From Micropterix aruncella (lineage: Eukaryota; Arthropoda; Insecta; Lepidoptera; Micropterigidae), in assembly GCA_944548615.1 (NCBI GenBank), contig OX155961.1, forward strand, positions 25,554,469-25,618,468: 64,000 nt of DNA. Direction: 5' to 3'. This document shows, one piece after another, positions 51,330 through 62,740 of this stretch. Position 1 is the stretch's first letter. Each line of letters opens with the position of its first letter. Both the position numbers and the translations under genes were made by a program. The notes under the pieces were generated by a model. The model had not been told where the DNA came from. It searched no databases and saw nothing but the letters and a program-made list of their open reading frames with translations.

Positions 51330-51716
51330 AACCACTTTTATATAACATTGTCAATGTCAACTCTTTTAACTTGGAATTTCTTTTAATTTTATTTTTTCTT
51401 TTAATTTTAATTTTTCTTTTGATTACTATTCAGTTATCTTTAAAAATATATGACCATTGCATTTACAACAATTATATAAATAATATTAATAAGACTATCA
51501 TTTTTTATTCAGACTTTCAATTGCATTTTTTTATTTGCTTTAGGTATTTTAATAATAAGAATAATGGATTATTCATGAAATTTGATTATACAATATTCAT
51601 ACATTCATACACTATTCTGAGTTACATCTTGTACCATAAAACCAGCACATCTGTCGGTGCCTTGGATCACTTGAGTTATAATATTCATCTTAGTCATTCC
51701 GTATTATACGACCGCA

Positions 51717-52280
51717 ATGGATAATAATATAATAAATGTTTTTGACGCAAATTCACATGAGGCTCATGTGACATCAAATGTCAATACTTGTAGGGTAGTC
51801 CTAGCAGAAGGAACAGGCCTGAGAATGATTTGTCTTAACATCAGAAGTCTACAAAAAAATTTCGATCAGCTTCTCGTATTGCTACAAGATTTACAAATTG
51901 ATTTCGATATTATAATTCTAACGGAAGCTTGGATTGGGAAGCACTTTGTTCCAATTTTGATATCGGGCTACAGTTCATACTATACCAAATTGAATAAACT
52001 ACAAAATGATGGAGTTGTCATCTATGCGAGTGAACAAGTAACAGAAATAACCGTCAATGAGGTGAGTATATTTGGGGCAAACTGCTTACAGGTTTTATTA
52101 GACAAGACAATCTGTATTGTAGCTATCTATAGAAGTCCTTCTGTTCACAATATCAGCAAATTTTTAACGAGTCTGAACGATTTGCTAAAAACAATCTCCA
52201 ACATAAATAACTTAATATTAACAGGAGATATGAACATATCTATAAATGAAAAATGCACCCCCAGGCAAATGAACATCTAG
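51717..52280 (+). pseudogene. LINE ORF2, endonuclease domain up to a frameshift
   Basis: ATG at 51717 opens the APE-type endonuclease that nicks target DNA. Visible motifs are MICLNIRSLQKN (catalytic Asn), DIIILTEAWI (catalytic Glu), VAIYRSPS and LILTGDMNIS (Asp and Asn of the active site). After about residue 180 the frame is lost and the rest of the endonuclease continues in the next frame (52253 onward), so one indel lies between about 52225 and 52270. The N-terminal 30 residues are variable, as is usual. Confidence 0.8.
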
Positions 52281-54670
52281 AGCTTCTTACACTTTATGGA
52301 TTGGTTTGTCTAGTTGAGACCCCTACGCGTGAAGTTAAAAACTCTAAATCATGCTTAGACCATATAATGTGCCGATCCCGTTATCCAACCTTATCAATAG
52401 TTTATGAAACATCAATTACAGATCATAATGTTATTTTATTTAAAATGAAGTATAATTTTAACCACATGAAAAAAACAAAAAACCAAATAATAAAACAGAC
52501 ATTTAACTATGATAAAATTCGAGAAGAAGTCACTGCTATTGATTGGACGGCTATCTATGATCAAGTCGACGTGAATAGTGCAGCTCAATTATTTATAAAT
52601 CTACTTCAAAGCGTGGTTAATTCGAACTGTTCCATTAAACCGGTTGCTATAAAACATAAAAATAAAACATACAAACCTTGGATGACGGATGGACTATTAT
52701 TCTGTATACATAGAAGAGACAAACTCCACTTATCATCACGGCGTAGACCTGATAACCTAGGTTTAAAAGATAAGGCTAAACAGTATCGAAACATATGTAA
52801 TAAAATAATCCACAACACTAAAGTCAGATATTACAAAAATGAATTACGGAAAGCAAATGGTGATCCAAAAAATACATGGAAAGTTATAAACGATATTTCA
52901 AACAGAACAAAAGCTAAACAATCTATATATCAGTTAAACACCGGAAAGGAAATCATAAATACAGATACTTCTCCGCGGATACTCGCCGATTATGTTAACA
53001 AACATTTTGCCGGTGTAGGGCAGAATTTAGCCAAACACATACAAAGTAGATGTGATTCAACAGGGTTTGTTTCTTCTCAGACTACCCCTACGGTGTCGTT
53101 TTATTTAACTCCCACAACATCGGAAGAAATTTCCCAAATGATAGACTCGTTAAAAAATGTCTCCTCTTCAGGTATTGACAATCTCAATTCAAAAGTTTTC
53201 AAAAACTCAAAAAATGAACTAAGTGGTCCCATAGCACACATAGTCAATTATAGTTTCAAGCAGGGCATATTTCCTGAAGCACTTAAATGCGCTAAAGTAG
53301 TTCCTATATTTAAAAGTGGTGACAGAAGGGATATAAATAATTATAGACCAATTTCTCTTTTAAGCACCTTATCCAAAATTATAGAGAAAGTCGCAAAAAA
53401 ACGTCTTCTGAAATATTTAAAAGAAAACAATCTTTTATCTAATAACCAGTTTGGGTTTAGAGAAGGAATAGGCACAACTGATGCAATCGCAGAAGTGACA
53501 CGTATTATTAATTGCAATGTGGATGAGGATAAAAAGTGCATAGCTGTTTTCTTGGATCTCGCAAAGGCATTCGATACGGTCTCGCACGATAAGCTCGTTC
53601 GGAGGTTGGGGGAAGTTGGAATCCAGCATGTCACACTCAACTGGTTTAAGACCTATTTGCAAAATAGAAAACAAATTATCACCATTAATAATGTAACCAG
53701 CAAACCGGAAGACCTGCCATTTGGCGTTCCTCAGGGTAGTGTTCTCGGGCCTATTTTATTTCTCATTTACATAAATAAATTATGCGATCTGGTGGGGAAA
53801 ACCATTTCTTTTGCTTATGACACAGTCATTATCTTTGATGGGCATACCTGGAGGGACACTTTCTGTGCAGCCAATGCTGGTATTAATCAAGTACGTGAAT
53901 GGTTAGATGAATCCCTTCTTAGCCTAAATATAAAAAAAACTAAATATATAACTTTTAGTAATAATAATAAAGGACAACCATCACCATATCATACCGTAAC
54001 TATTCACTCATGTAAAAATACACAGCAATGTAAATGCCCTTTCCTGGAAAGGACAGAACACGTAAAATATCTCGGAATAATAATTGATAATATGCTGCGT
54101 TGGCAAAAGCACATTGAGATGTTGACAGGCAAGGTTCGAAAACTTTCCTACGTATTCCGCGAAGTGAGAAATATTTTAGACCCGGGAACACTAAAAAATA
54201 CGTATTATGCATTATGCCAAAGCATTCTTTGTTATGGCATAATCGGGTGGGGTGGTTGTGCATCAACTATCCTCCAGCCTCTTGAAATAGCGCATAAGTG
54301 TATACTAAAAATTATCGAGCGTAAACCGTATCGATATCCTACGAACCAGTTATATAAAGATAGTAATATTTTGGACCCAAGACTGTTGTACATTAAGATA
54401 GCCTTGATACACGCAAAATTCAAAATGCCACTTATTAACGCACGAGTGAGACTCACCAGAGCTGCAAAGAATGACGATATGATAGTGCCAAGAACCCGTA
54501 CGACTTTCGGACAGAGACATTTCAACTTCATAGCACCGAGAATGTACAACTACCTGCCTGATGTCGTTAAACGCATTGAAACCAAAAACAAATTTAAAAA
54601 ATCGGTTTCTAGGTGGCTTATTAAAGAAGGCAGGGAAAACATCAATGGAATGTTGAATATTGTATATTAA
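52253..54670 (+). pseudogene. LINE ORF2, endonuclease end and reverse transcriptase
   Basis: The 805-codon frame first completes the endonuclease (SCLDHIMC, then SITDHNVILFK with the catalytic Asp-His). The RT domain follows: FKSGDRRDINNYRPISLLS near residue 355, NNQFGFREG near 402, CIAVFLDLAKAFDTVSHDKL near 430, PFGVPQGSVLGPILFLIYIN near 490, and the catalytic strand SFAYDTVII. In active enzymes that strand is F-A-D-D; here the first Asp is Tyr (TAT at 53816-53818, residue 522), which should abolish polymerase activity. The C-terminus (ILCYGIIGWGG to PRMYNYLPDVVKR) is complete and resembles the remnant at 14.5 kb. No RNase H is present, in keeping with CR1/Jockey-type elements. Confidence 0.85.
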
Positions 54671-55060
54671 TTTTTTGTATATTAATTTTTCACATTATTC
54701 TTCAATTTTAGACATATATTTTTACTTTCAAACATATTTTTACTTTTACTCTACACTTTAATAATTATTATCAAAGTAATAGAATTTCTACAAATTTTAA
54801 TTGTTTTAATTGTTTTAATTTTATTTATTTTTTATTTTTTATATAACAATTATTTAGTAATTTGATTAGATACATTTAAACAATATTTTATAAAGTCTGC
54901 CTTAGAACAGGCCCTGGCCTAGTTAGGCGACTTTTATTCATTACTATATCTCCTCGAGAATCAGTTTTTTGCTAACGTCTCATATATATATACAACATGA
55001 TATGGTAAATTGTACAAACGAACTTGTGTAATACTATAAATAAATAAAATAAATAAATAC

Positions 55061-55639
55061 TATATGTAAGACTAATTATCTACAAAAAATATTAACACAG
55101 GATTGTCAGGAAAAAATATATATTAATTACCGATTATTCACGATAATCGGCGCTCATCGTCCCTTCTTCGAAACAAAAATAATGCTGAGCATATACCTTT
55201 CAAACTGCGACGAAAAGTCTTAGAAATCGAGAGAGAAACAAGAGCTACACGGCTGTCAGATGGAGACTGCTCGATTTAGACCGTTCTTAGTTAGGACCCC
55301 GAACAAGACCCATATACCAATACACTTGTAGAAACGGAATACGAAAAAGTGTCTAGACAGTACTTAACATCATTTAAAGAGCCTAATAGCCTCTATATAA
55401 GCACTCTTCAGTCAGGACCCATGAAAGGGAAAACCAAAACGTCAGTTCAAAATTAGGCGTGTATTTAGAACCCAAGTTAGGCATCTGCCAGAAACGGAAT
55501 ACGGGCCGCTGAACCATTAGCGTTGGCTAAAACCTAAATGTTGAATTATATCAAAGTTGTGTTTTAATTGTTGAAGAGCCTTCATTTACGAATAAGTTTA
55601 ATTTCGTTATGCAGGCTTTATAAAATCTTTGGGTTTGTT
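55061..55639. other. Right flank of the TIR structure and spacer
   Basis: Contains the inner and outer right motifs of the 50.9-55.5 kb structure and no coding signal. Confidence 0.45.
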
Positions 55640-56650
55640 CGTGAATGGGTTCGTGCAGTTTGGGCCATCAAGATCCAATTTCCCTAGCTCACGAATCAAC
55701 TCCTATTTAGAAGCCTCCACGACGGAGGGACTAGCCTGTGAAGGACACTCGCGTCCCAGGCTCAACGACTGATGAATCAGTTTCCCTTGAGGGATTGCCT
55801 TCCGGCGCCACTGGACGGTTTGCGCACCGCACGGAGTTAGCCAATCGATTGTGCACTCTGACTAATTGCCGGAGGAGTTTGAAGACTATGGAAACATATT
55901 AATACTGTTCTCTAAGCAGCAGGGTGAATGCTGATCAGTTGTTGTGTACTCTGGAAATGACTTATGGCCACCTGAACTCGGGTGATTCTTCTTCTTAAAG
56001 TGCCATCTCCTATCGGAGGTCGGCGGTCAATATGGCCACTTAGGACCGCGATGTTGAGGCGCGGAACAACTAGTAGTGCTTGAGTTGAACCATTCAACTA
56101 GGTTTTGTAGCCAGTGGGTTCTTCTGCGGCCAGGTCTTTGGCGGCCTTTTATCTTTCCTTGCAGAATTAATTGGAGAAGGTGGTATTTGTTACCACGCAT
56201 TATGTGGCCCGTGTATTGTAATTTCCTTCTCTTTATGGTCTTTAATAACTCCAATCCTTTGTGCATTCTTTGCAGCACCGTCTTATTTGTGACTCTATCC
56301 GTCCAAGATATTTTCAGTATTCTCCTGTAAATCCACATTTCTAAATCTTCTAACCTTTTGCACAAAGTCTATGTTAAAGTCCACGCTTCTACTTCTACTC
56401 CCGGGTGGTACGACGGACAAAGAACGCCAAGGTCCGCGATAAATTCAAACAGAATTACCTCTGAACTACAACAGATAGAGGCCGCGTAAGCAACTTCGGA
56501 CCCGCAACCAGTCGGGAGTTCGGAGGTATCCTGATAATTAAATCAAAACGGAGATATCCTTTCAAAACTGGTGGCCAGGGTGAGAGGTGGCCAGCTGGGT
56601 TACTTTTCTAGTGCTTCGTCATAAGGCGATGGCCTCTGACCTACGCCGGA
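55640..56650 (-). mobile_element. GC-rich retroposon family, 5'-truncated copy split by a LINE
   Basis: On the minus strand it ends (3') with GGCCCAAACTGCACGAACC. In its body it carries the blocks GCAAACCGTCCAGTGGCGCC, CACAATCGATTGGCTAACTC, GCGGACCTTGGCGTTC and GAAGTTGCTTACGCGGCC, in the order of the full-length copy at 60784-61617. Its 5' end is missing; it stops near GGCCTCTGAC at 56640. A 417-bp LINE fragment interrupts it at 55985-56401. Confidence 0.65.
55985..56401 (-). mobile_element. RTE-type LINE C-terminal fragment with short TSD
   Basis: CGGGTG flanks the insert (55979-55984 and 56402-56407). On the minus strand it reads CKRLEDLEMWIYRRILKISW, TDRVTNKTVLQRM, LQYTGHIMRG and KGRQRPGRRRTHWLQNLVEW and ends in a GAA-type tail (AAGAAGAAGAAT). 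These are the C-terminal landmarks of RTE LINEs and align with the 44.3-45.1 kb element (EMWCWRKMLGIPW, FFGHVARR). It splits a retroposon copy, so it is the younger insertion. Confidence 0.75.
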
Positions 56651-56654
56651 AAAC

Positions 56655-57040
56655 TTGGGTTGTCAGCTACAACGGTCGAACCCGTCACCTCAGGAAGTTT
56701 TAACTATAGTGATTGTTCTATCTTTCGTGAGGTGAGCGTAGATGACAGAGACAATAATCTTCCGTCTAGCTAAGCCAACATGCCCGTCAGAGGCCAACGC
56801 CTTACGGCGAGGTACCGGGAAAGGTACTCAGCGGGCAGCCTCGATCCCTGACTATTAGTTTTGGAAGGATATATCCGTCTAATATTAAGTATCAGGATAG
56901 CTCCAACCTCCGGTCTGGTTAGGTTCCGAAGTCGCTTGCGCGACCTGTACCTGCCGTATCTTCAGCGCTGATTCCGTTTGAATCTATCACGGACCATTGG
57001 CATCTTTTGTCCAGCTCTGGATCAGGAAACTAATTTAGCA
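56655..57040 (+). mobile_element. GC-rich retroposon family, 3'-truncated copy
   Basis: Starts AACTTGGGTTGTCAGCTACA, ACGGTCGAACCCGTCACCTC and AGGAAGTTTTAAC. It continues collinearly through GCCAACGCCTTACGGCGAGG, GTCGCTTGCGCGACC and ATCTATCACGGACCATTGGC, and fades near 57040. It abuts the reversed copy at 55640-56650, giving a tail-to-tail arrangement. Confidence 0.65.
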
Positions 57041-57869
57041 ATGGTTAACCGCATTGCTAAATACACATCCTCTGCCTGCCGTATATTCGGCAGTGGACAG
57101 GTCAAAACCCACCTTCGCTGCTTAGGAGACGGTATATTTCTATATTCTCTACACTACTTCAGTAAATCGGTATATACCAGGAAGTCATGTATGCAAGAAA
57201 AACATCAGCACTACTCTGACTAATTTGAACGTTCATTCGCACAATACACGGAAGCTAACAAAGAAGACTTAACTCCTTACGAAGTGCGCAAGTAAGGTTA
57301 GAAATAGTTTCTTGTATCAGTTCAAACTCTTTAACAACAAGATTCCATTTAGCGCCAAGGGTCTTAGAGACGTTCAATTTTAAAAAAAGATACATGGTTT
57401 TTTTTAAAGAACCCTATTCCTTCCGTAAGGGACTTTGACAGTATTGCATTTTCTGCTGTTTCAGTATTATTACTATTATATTTTTTGATTTTTTACTTTA
57501 CTTAATCCCAGCATTTTGATAATCAGTGATGGATTATACTATTAAAATTTGTATTGACTATTTCTATTGCGGCATTTTTATTGTTGACATATTCTATTTG
57601 TAATAGTTTTAATTTGAATTTTTAAAACTGATTATTAGATTTTATATTTGGACTATTTGTATTTTCATTTATACCTATGTACTAGGTAATTTAGCAGCTC
57701 AAATTATATTGAGAGGATTTTATTATTTTATTATAAACAAGAGGCGTGGCTGACTAGTTGTAGCGACGTCTATAGTGTTGCGTGCGCAAAGCTCTTAACG
57801 GATATCAGCGTAGTGGTACACGAGAATTCTAACAGAGGGCGCCACTTATTTTTTGAAATAAAAAAACAG
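57041..57869. other. Unassigned sequence
   Basis: A stretch near 57290-57400 might be a decayed LINE C-terminus (FKLFNNKIPFSAKGLRDVQF in one frame), but this is weak. The remainder is AT-rich with no signal. Confidence 0.35.
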
Positions 57870-58230
57870 TTATTGTAGCCTAAATATAAAAGTTAGATAT
57901 ATGCTGTTGCGGACTTTTTTATATATCTCTTTGAGGCCGACTTTTTTGTTTTACATAGTTTTCAAATATACCAAACCGTTTCGTCAGCGCACACCGATAA
58001 AGCACATCATCAGCTCATTTTCTCCGTCTTGATTTACTAATATCGTTATATCGTATTGAAAACTATTATTTATCACAATAGAATATAGTTCATAGCATTA
58101 CTCGATAATGTAGCTTTCTATTAGTGAAATAATTTTTAAAATCAGATAATTAGTTTTGGAGATTACCCCCTACATATAAACTTACAAACTTACACACATT
58201 AGGTACCTCTTTATAATATTAGTATAGATT
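57870..58230 (-). mobile_element. Non-autonomous Helitron-like element
   Basis: On the minus strand it starts ATCTATACTAATATTATAAA, then GAGGTACC, GTAAGTTTGTAAGTT and GTAGGGGGTAATCTCCAAAA. It ends near ATATTTAGGCTACAATAACT. Collinear with 36830-37197 (+) and 29367-30336 (-). Confidence 0.55.
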
Positions 58231-58385
58231 TAAGTAATCATTGTTTTTCAACTTTACAAATAGTCAATATGTACAAAATTGAATTATACTACTTAAAGTA
58301 TACCACATAACTGTGTAAAATTAATTTGAATATACCAAGTGTAGGAATTCCTACCAACTGGCCTATTTTATAAATAACAATAAAA

Positions 58386-58607
58386 TTAGTCAGAGTGCAC
58401 AACCGCTTGACTGACGCCGCACGGTGCGCAAATCGTCCATTGGCGTCGGGAGGCGTTTCTATAGAAGAAACTGATTTATCAGCCGTGAGGCCTTAGATGC
58501 GACAACCCTTCTCGGGGTAGTCCTCCACACGAGGAGGCTACTGAATAGTGACTTGGGCCGACCCGAAACACAGTGGATCATATGGTCCAAGCTGCACAAA
58601 ACCGATT
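58386..58607 (+). mobile_element. GC-rich retroposon family, 3' portion
   Basis: It begins TTAGTCAGAGTGCACAACCG and is collinear with the 3' third of the family (CGCACGGTGCGCAAATCGTC, CATTGGCGTCGGGAGG), ending TGGTCCAAGCTGCAC. The start coincides with the exact point at which the 27.7-kb copy was split. It is followed at once by the copy at 58617. Confidence 0.65.
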
Positions 58608-58616
58608 GCTACCAAA

Positions 58617-59323
58617 ACTAGAGCTTTCATTACAACGGGCGAAGCCGTCACCTCAGGATTTTTTAACGATATTAGATCGTTCTTTCTCCCTTGAGGTGAA
58701 CGCAAAAGACATGACGAAAAACAATCCACAGTTTAGTTACGCCACCTGCTTGTAAGAGGCCAACGCCTTACGGCGAGGCACCGGGAAAGGTAACCAGTGG
58801 GCAGCCTCGCCCCATGACTACTAGTTTGGAAGTATATCTCCGTCTGGAATTAACCTTCAGGATACCTCCTGCCTCCCTAATGGGTACAGTATCGAGGTCG
58901 CTTTCGCGGTCATTTCCCTTATGATGCGGTGATACTATCTACTATACTAATCTATTGCGGACTACGGCATTCTTTGCCCCGATTATTCACCCGGGATCAG
59001 GTGGCCGAATGGTCGTTCCAAGAGCAGTTTCCATATAAGGTTAACAACCACCCCCGGTCTATAGGAAACATTACTGGCCCAGACTTCTCCGGCTGTTCGA
59101 TCGGAATGCACAATCGATTGGCTGACACTGTACGGTGCGCAAACCGCCCAGGAGCGCCCGAAAGTTGACTCTTAGGGGAGACTGGCCCGCAGGCCAGCGT
59201 CCTACCCTGGCTCTCCCTTCTGCATGGAGGCCGCCGGATAGGTGTTAACCCGTGAGTATGACCGACCCTTAACACATGGGTCTTCGTGGCCAAACTGCAA
59301 CAGGGCCCGTTCGCTACCAAAAG
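58617..59323 (+). mobile_element. GC-rich retroposon family, near full-length copy
   Basis: Starts CTAGAGCTTTCATTACAACG, then GGCGAAGCCGTCACCTCAGG, and ends CAGGGCCCGTTCGCTACCAA, then AAG. The 707 bp are collinear with the 27.7-kb outer copy, including GGTCGCTTTCGCGGTC, CACAATCGATTGGCTGAC and GGGTCTTCGTGGCCAA. GCTACCAAAA occurs just before the start and at the end, which may be a target duplication or the family 3' sequence. Right after it comes CTTGGGGTGACA, a motif also seen at the 15.5-kb element. Confidence 0.7.
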
Positions 59324-59897
59324 TCTTGGGGTGACATATATAGGTTTCCCTAGATACGGGTTTCTGACCTAGTTAGGAATGCGGATAAACATTTTCACCA
59401 TAGGATGTGCTCAATCTCTCCCAACTCAACCATATTATGTTAATGGTGTGTATATGACATATATAAAGTTATTGTAAATTAATAAATAAAATAAAAATAA
59501 ATAAAAATATCCGATTTTTTCCATGGCAGAATGCAGGTAAAATTATATACATAACTTAGAAAGTGGCTAATAAGTCGGCCATTAGCTTTGCAACACTCGG
59601 GAACAATATTGAGACAAGTTTGTCAAAACGGTATTGCTCTCTGGTGAGAAACTTCTTAAATTAATTGACAATGTTAATTTATTCATGGGTTTGAGAGGTA
59701 CGGCACGGCGCCTTGAGATAATTTATGTAAGGAGTAATTACACTATTACATAATTAAAAGGGGAAATAAAAGACGAAATATTCTGATTAGGTTGTATTAT
59801 ACGAGTAGTTATATAAGTATGTACAAAATTAATAGTTGTTTCGTGCGTCGTTTCTTCGATGATACTTAGCATTGTTGAATAGGTTATGTTAGCAGGT
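59324..59897. other. AT-rich spacer, no gene recognised
   Basis: No domain or shared repeat apart from the CTTGGGGTGACA motif at its left edge. Confidence 0.4.
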
Positions 59898-60303
59898 TAT
59901 GGTTCGTGCAGCTTGGGCCATATGACCTGCTCGTTACTTTGAGTCGGCTCAACTCACGGTTTAACTCCAATCCGCTAGCCTCCTCGAAGAGGGTCGAACC
60001 TGTGAAGGACTCTGTTTCCCCTGTCGCGGCTGTGTCGTGGACATAGTTTCAAATTTCTAAGGGCGCTGTTGGGCGGTTTGCGCATTGTGCTACATCACCA
60101 AACTGTGCGCTCCAGCGAATAACTGGGGTCTGGAAATAGTCGTATACGTTTTCTAAGAAGCGGAGGTGGTTGTTGACCTGGTGTCAGCTACCCTTGAAAC
60201 GACACGTTGGCCATCCAATCCCGTCTGAAAGAAAGGCAAAGGGCGCCTCGGTCGCAGATGTGAGGGCGTGAAGCTGAGGCTGGATTCACTTTACAGTGCC
60301 CTT
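59898..60303 (-). mobile_element. GC-rich retroposon family, 3' portion
   Basis: On the minus strand it ends GGCCCAAGCTGCACGAACCA. It carries, in plus-strand text, GTTTGCGCATTGTGC, CGGAGGTGGTTGTTGAC and CCTTGAAACGACACGTTGGC. It is among the most diverged copies and stops at GTGCCCTTGGG (60295-60305). Confidence 0.6.
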
Positions 60304-60775
60304 GGGTCGATTGTGCTCTCCGACTAACAATCGGGGGAGTCTGGGAACTGTATTGTTTCCTATAGAGCGGGGGTAGTTGTCTACCTTACGGCTACTGCTC
60401 TTGAAATGACCATTGGCCATCCGATCCCGGTTCAGAGTCGGGCAAAGGACGCCTTGGTCCGCGAAAGATTCGGTGCACTCCGTTTCACCGCTTCGTAAGG
60501 GAGAGGACCGCGCAAGCGACCTCGAACTCGGAACCAATCGAGAGACCGGAGAAATCTGGTCACAATTGGAAGTGAGGGCGCGAGTATCTCGAGCCCGCCG
60601 GGTTTATTCCTGGCCCACTCGCGGTAAGGCGTTGGACTCTCACGGGTTGTGACGTAGCTGGACGTAGAATTGTACTGTCCAAAGTCTTCTACGTTCACTG
60701 CAGGGCGACAGAACGACTAATCGTTAAAACGTCCTGTGGTGACGGGCTCGCCCGTTGTAGTCGACACCGCAAGAT
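60304..60775 (-). mobile_element. GC-rich retroposon family, 5' portion, young copy
   Basis: Nearly identical to 28374-28832 over about 460 bp (roughly 95 per cent by eye). On the minus strand it starts TGTCGACTACAACGGGCGAG and ends within CACAATCG. TGCCCTTGGGT flanks it on both sides (60296-60306 and 60777-60787), so it may be an insertion into an older copy. The 79-codon plus-strand frame here (60413-60652) recurs at 28479-28718 because the DNA is so similar. Confidence 0.7.
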
Positions 60776-60783
60776 GCCCTTGG

Positions 60784-61617
60784 GTAGCAGTTGGGCCATA
60801 AGATCCATTACGTTCTCGGATCGGCTCAACTTACGATTCAGCTTCTATTCAGAAGCTTCCACGTGCGGAAGGCTACCCTAGGTAAGACTCTCCTGGTGAA
60901 CCTCACAAGCTGGTAGACCGGTTTCTCCCGGTGAGATTGCATCTCGGCACTACTGGACGGTTTGCGCACCGATCGGCGACGCCAATCGGTTGTGCACTCT
61001 TACTAATTGCTGAAAGAGTCTGGAGACTATGAAAATATAATGTTTTCTGAGTAGCGGGGGTGGATGTTGACTTGCTGTCATGCCACGCTTGAAATGACCT
61101 TGAACCACTCGATCCCGTGTGGCACTACGGCCAAAGAACGCCCTGGTCCGCGATAAATTCAAACCGAATACAGCACTTCGGACTTCGGAACTGTAACCAG
61201 TCGGGAGGACGGAGGTATCCTGAAGGTTAACTCTAGACGGAGATATCCTACCAAAACTGGTAGTTAGAGGTCGAGGCTGCCCGATGGGTACCTTTCCCGG
61301 TGCCTCGCCGTAAGGCGTTGGCCTCTAACGGGCTTGTTATCGGTGCTAGACGGTAGATTGTCTTATCTCTAAGTCTTTTACGTTTATCCCACGTATATCC
61401 TGCCAAGACTGGTAGCCAGGGGGCGAGGTGGTCTCACTGGGTTACCTTCCTAGTGCCTCGCCGTAAGGCGTTGGACTCTGGACTCTGGCGGGTTCGTGGC
61501 TTTGCTGGACAGTAGATTCGTAGTATCCCTAAGGCTTCTACGCTCACTTCACAGAACGATCACATATCGCTCAAACTTCCTGAAGTGACGGGTTCGCCCG
61601 TTGTAGTTGACAACTCA
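60784..61617 (-). mobile_element. GC-rich retroposon family, full-length copy with internal duplication
   Basis: On the minus strand it starts CAACTTGAGTTGTCAACTAC, then AACGGGCGAACCCGTCACTT, and ends GGCCCAACTGCTACCC. It is about 834 bp because a block of about 160 bp, containing TGCCTCGCCGTAAGGCGTTG, is present twice (near 61300 and 61455). It has the CACAACCGATTGGCGTCGCC and GTGCGCAAACCGTCCAG blocks typical of the 3' half. Confidence 0.7.
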
Positions 61618-62451
61618 AGTTGTACATATACTCGGCAAGTTTGAAAAAAAAACAATTATAATGCAACAAGTATTACAAGTAAGTTATGACTTGAATTAGC
61701 TATCTTATTACAATAGAAATGAATTAAAATACAATACGGATAATAGATATATTAAAATAGAATACGGAAAATTGAGGATAAAAAAAGGATAAAAAATTTA
61801 AGAATAATGATGGATAATAAGAGGAATAGTCAAGTATAAAAATTGTATTAGAAACTGTCTGGATGTATCCATTCGTGGATATTTCGCTGGTTGTCTATTT
61901 CGACCAAACATCAATTTTAGTTTTGAAAAAATACGTAGGCAAATACAATTCTAATTCTTCTTGTAGTATATTAAATATCATGGGGGCTATCTAAACGAAT
62001 TGCCTCTGTAAATGCTCACCAAATGTCTATGAATGACGAAAACGAAACCAAATGCCTATAATCTATACCATTTTGATACACAAATAGCAGAAGTTTAATA
62101 TTTTGTGTTTTATAACATTTTATCATAGTAGATTCTCTCCTCAAACTTATGTATACAGATATACTTATATAGACAGAAATCTACAAGTTTGTACTTGGTT
62201 TTACAAGTTCAAGAATCAAAGGTAAGTTGCTTGATCAGCTTTCTGACAACCCCGAACAAATTGTCCAAGCTTTTAAAACGGATATGTAACAAACCCAATT
62301 TTGAATTGTAATTTATGTTCCAGCAGTTAATTCGGGCGAATATTAAATACTATGATTTTAAATGAGAGTATGTAAATAAACATTTAAAAATTATATTCCG
62401 TTTATGATTTTTCCTATTCTCGATTATTTCAGTGTGCCTTACGTAACATCT
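61618..62451. other. AT-rich stretch, no gene recognised
   Basis: No convincing frame or shared repeat over about 830 bp. Confidence 0.4.
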
Positions 62452-62740
62452 TGAGCTGTCAACTACAACGGGCGAATCCGCCACCTCAGGAATTTTTAAC
62501 GATATTTGATAGGTCGCTTGCGTGGTCCTCTCCCTTATGAAGCGGTAATACGGTTTTTACCGAATCTATCGCAAACCACGGCATCCTTTGCCCGGCGTAT
62601 TAACCCGGGATCGGGTGGCCAAATGGTCGTTTCAAATGCAATAATTACCATAAGGTTAACAACTACCCCCGCTCTATAGGAAATATTACTGTTCCCAGAC
62701 TCCTCCGGCTGTTAGTCGGGATGCACAATCTATTGGCCTC
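62452..62740 (+). mobile_element. GC-rich retroposon family, internally deleted copy
   Basis: Starts TTGAGCTGTCAACTACAACG, then GGCGAATCCGCCACCTCAGG. It jumps after AACGATATTTGATA straight to GGTCGCTTGCGTGGTCCTCT and continues to AGTCGGGATGCACAATCTAT, then TGGCC. About 220 bp of the 5' half are deleted and the last third is absent. Confidence 0.7.

Larger units (their letters stand above)
51066..55060 (+). mobile_element. Nearly complete CR1/Jockey-type LINE
   Basis: In order: the C-terminal 85 residues of ORF1, a 390-bp AT-rich spacer, endonuclease and reverse transcriptase reading frames, and a 3' region with GCCTTAGAACAGGCCCTGGC, CTAGTTAGGCGAC and an (AAAT)n-type tail (ATAAATAAATAAAATAAATA). 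It is truncated within ORF1 at the 5' side. It lies inside an older TIR structure (50901-55507). LINE tails at 27.0, 30.4 and 35.9 kb share the 3' block style. Confidence 0.8.
50901..55507. mobile_element. Outer TIR structure around the CR1/Jockey LINE
   Basis: GGCCTGTATTCTGTTTCT (50901-50918) is inverted at 55490-55507 (AGAAACGGAATACGGGCC). A second pair, GTATTCCGTTTC at 50981-50992 and GAAACGGAATAC at 55331-55342, lies inside. The four GTATTCCGTTTC-type motifs suggest a small TIR element with subterminal repeats, about 0.6 kb before the LINE inserted. No clear target duplication was read. Confidence 0.5.
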
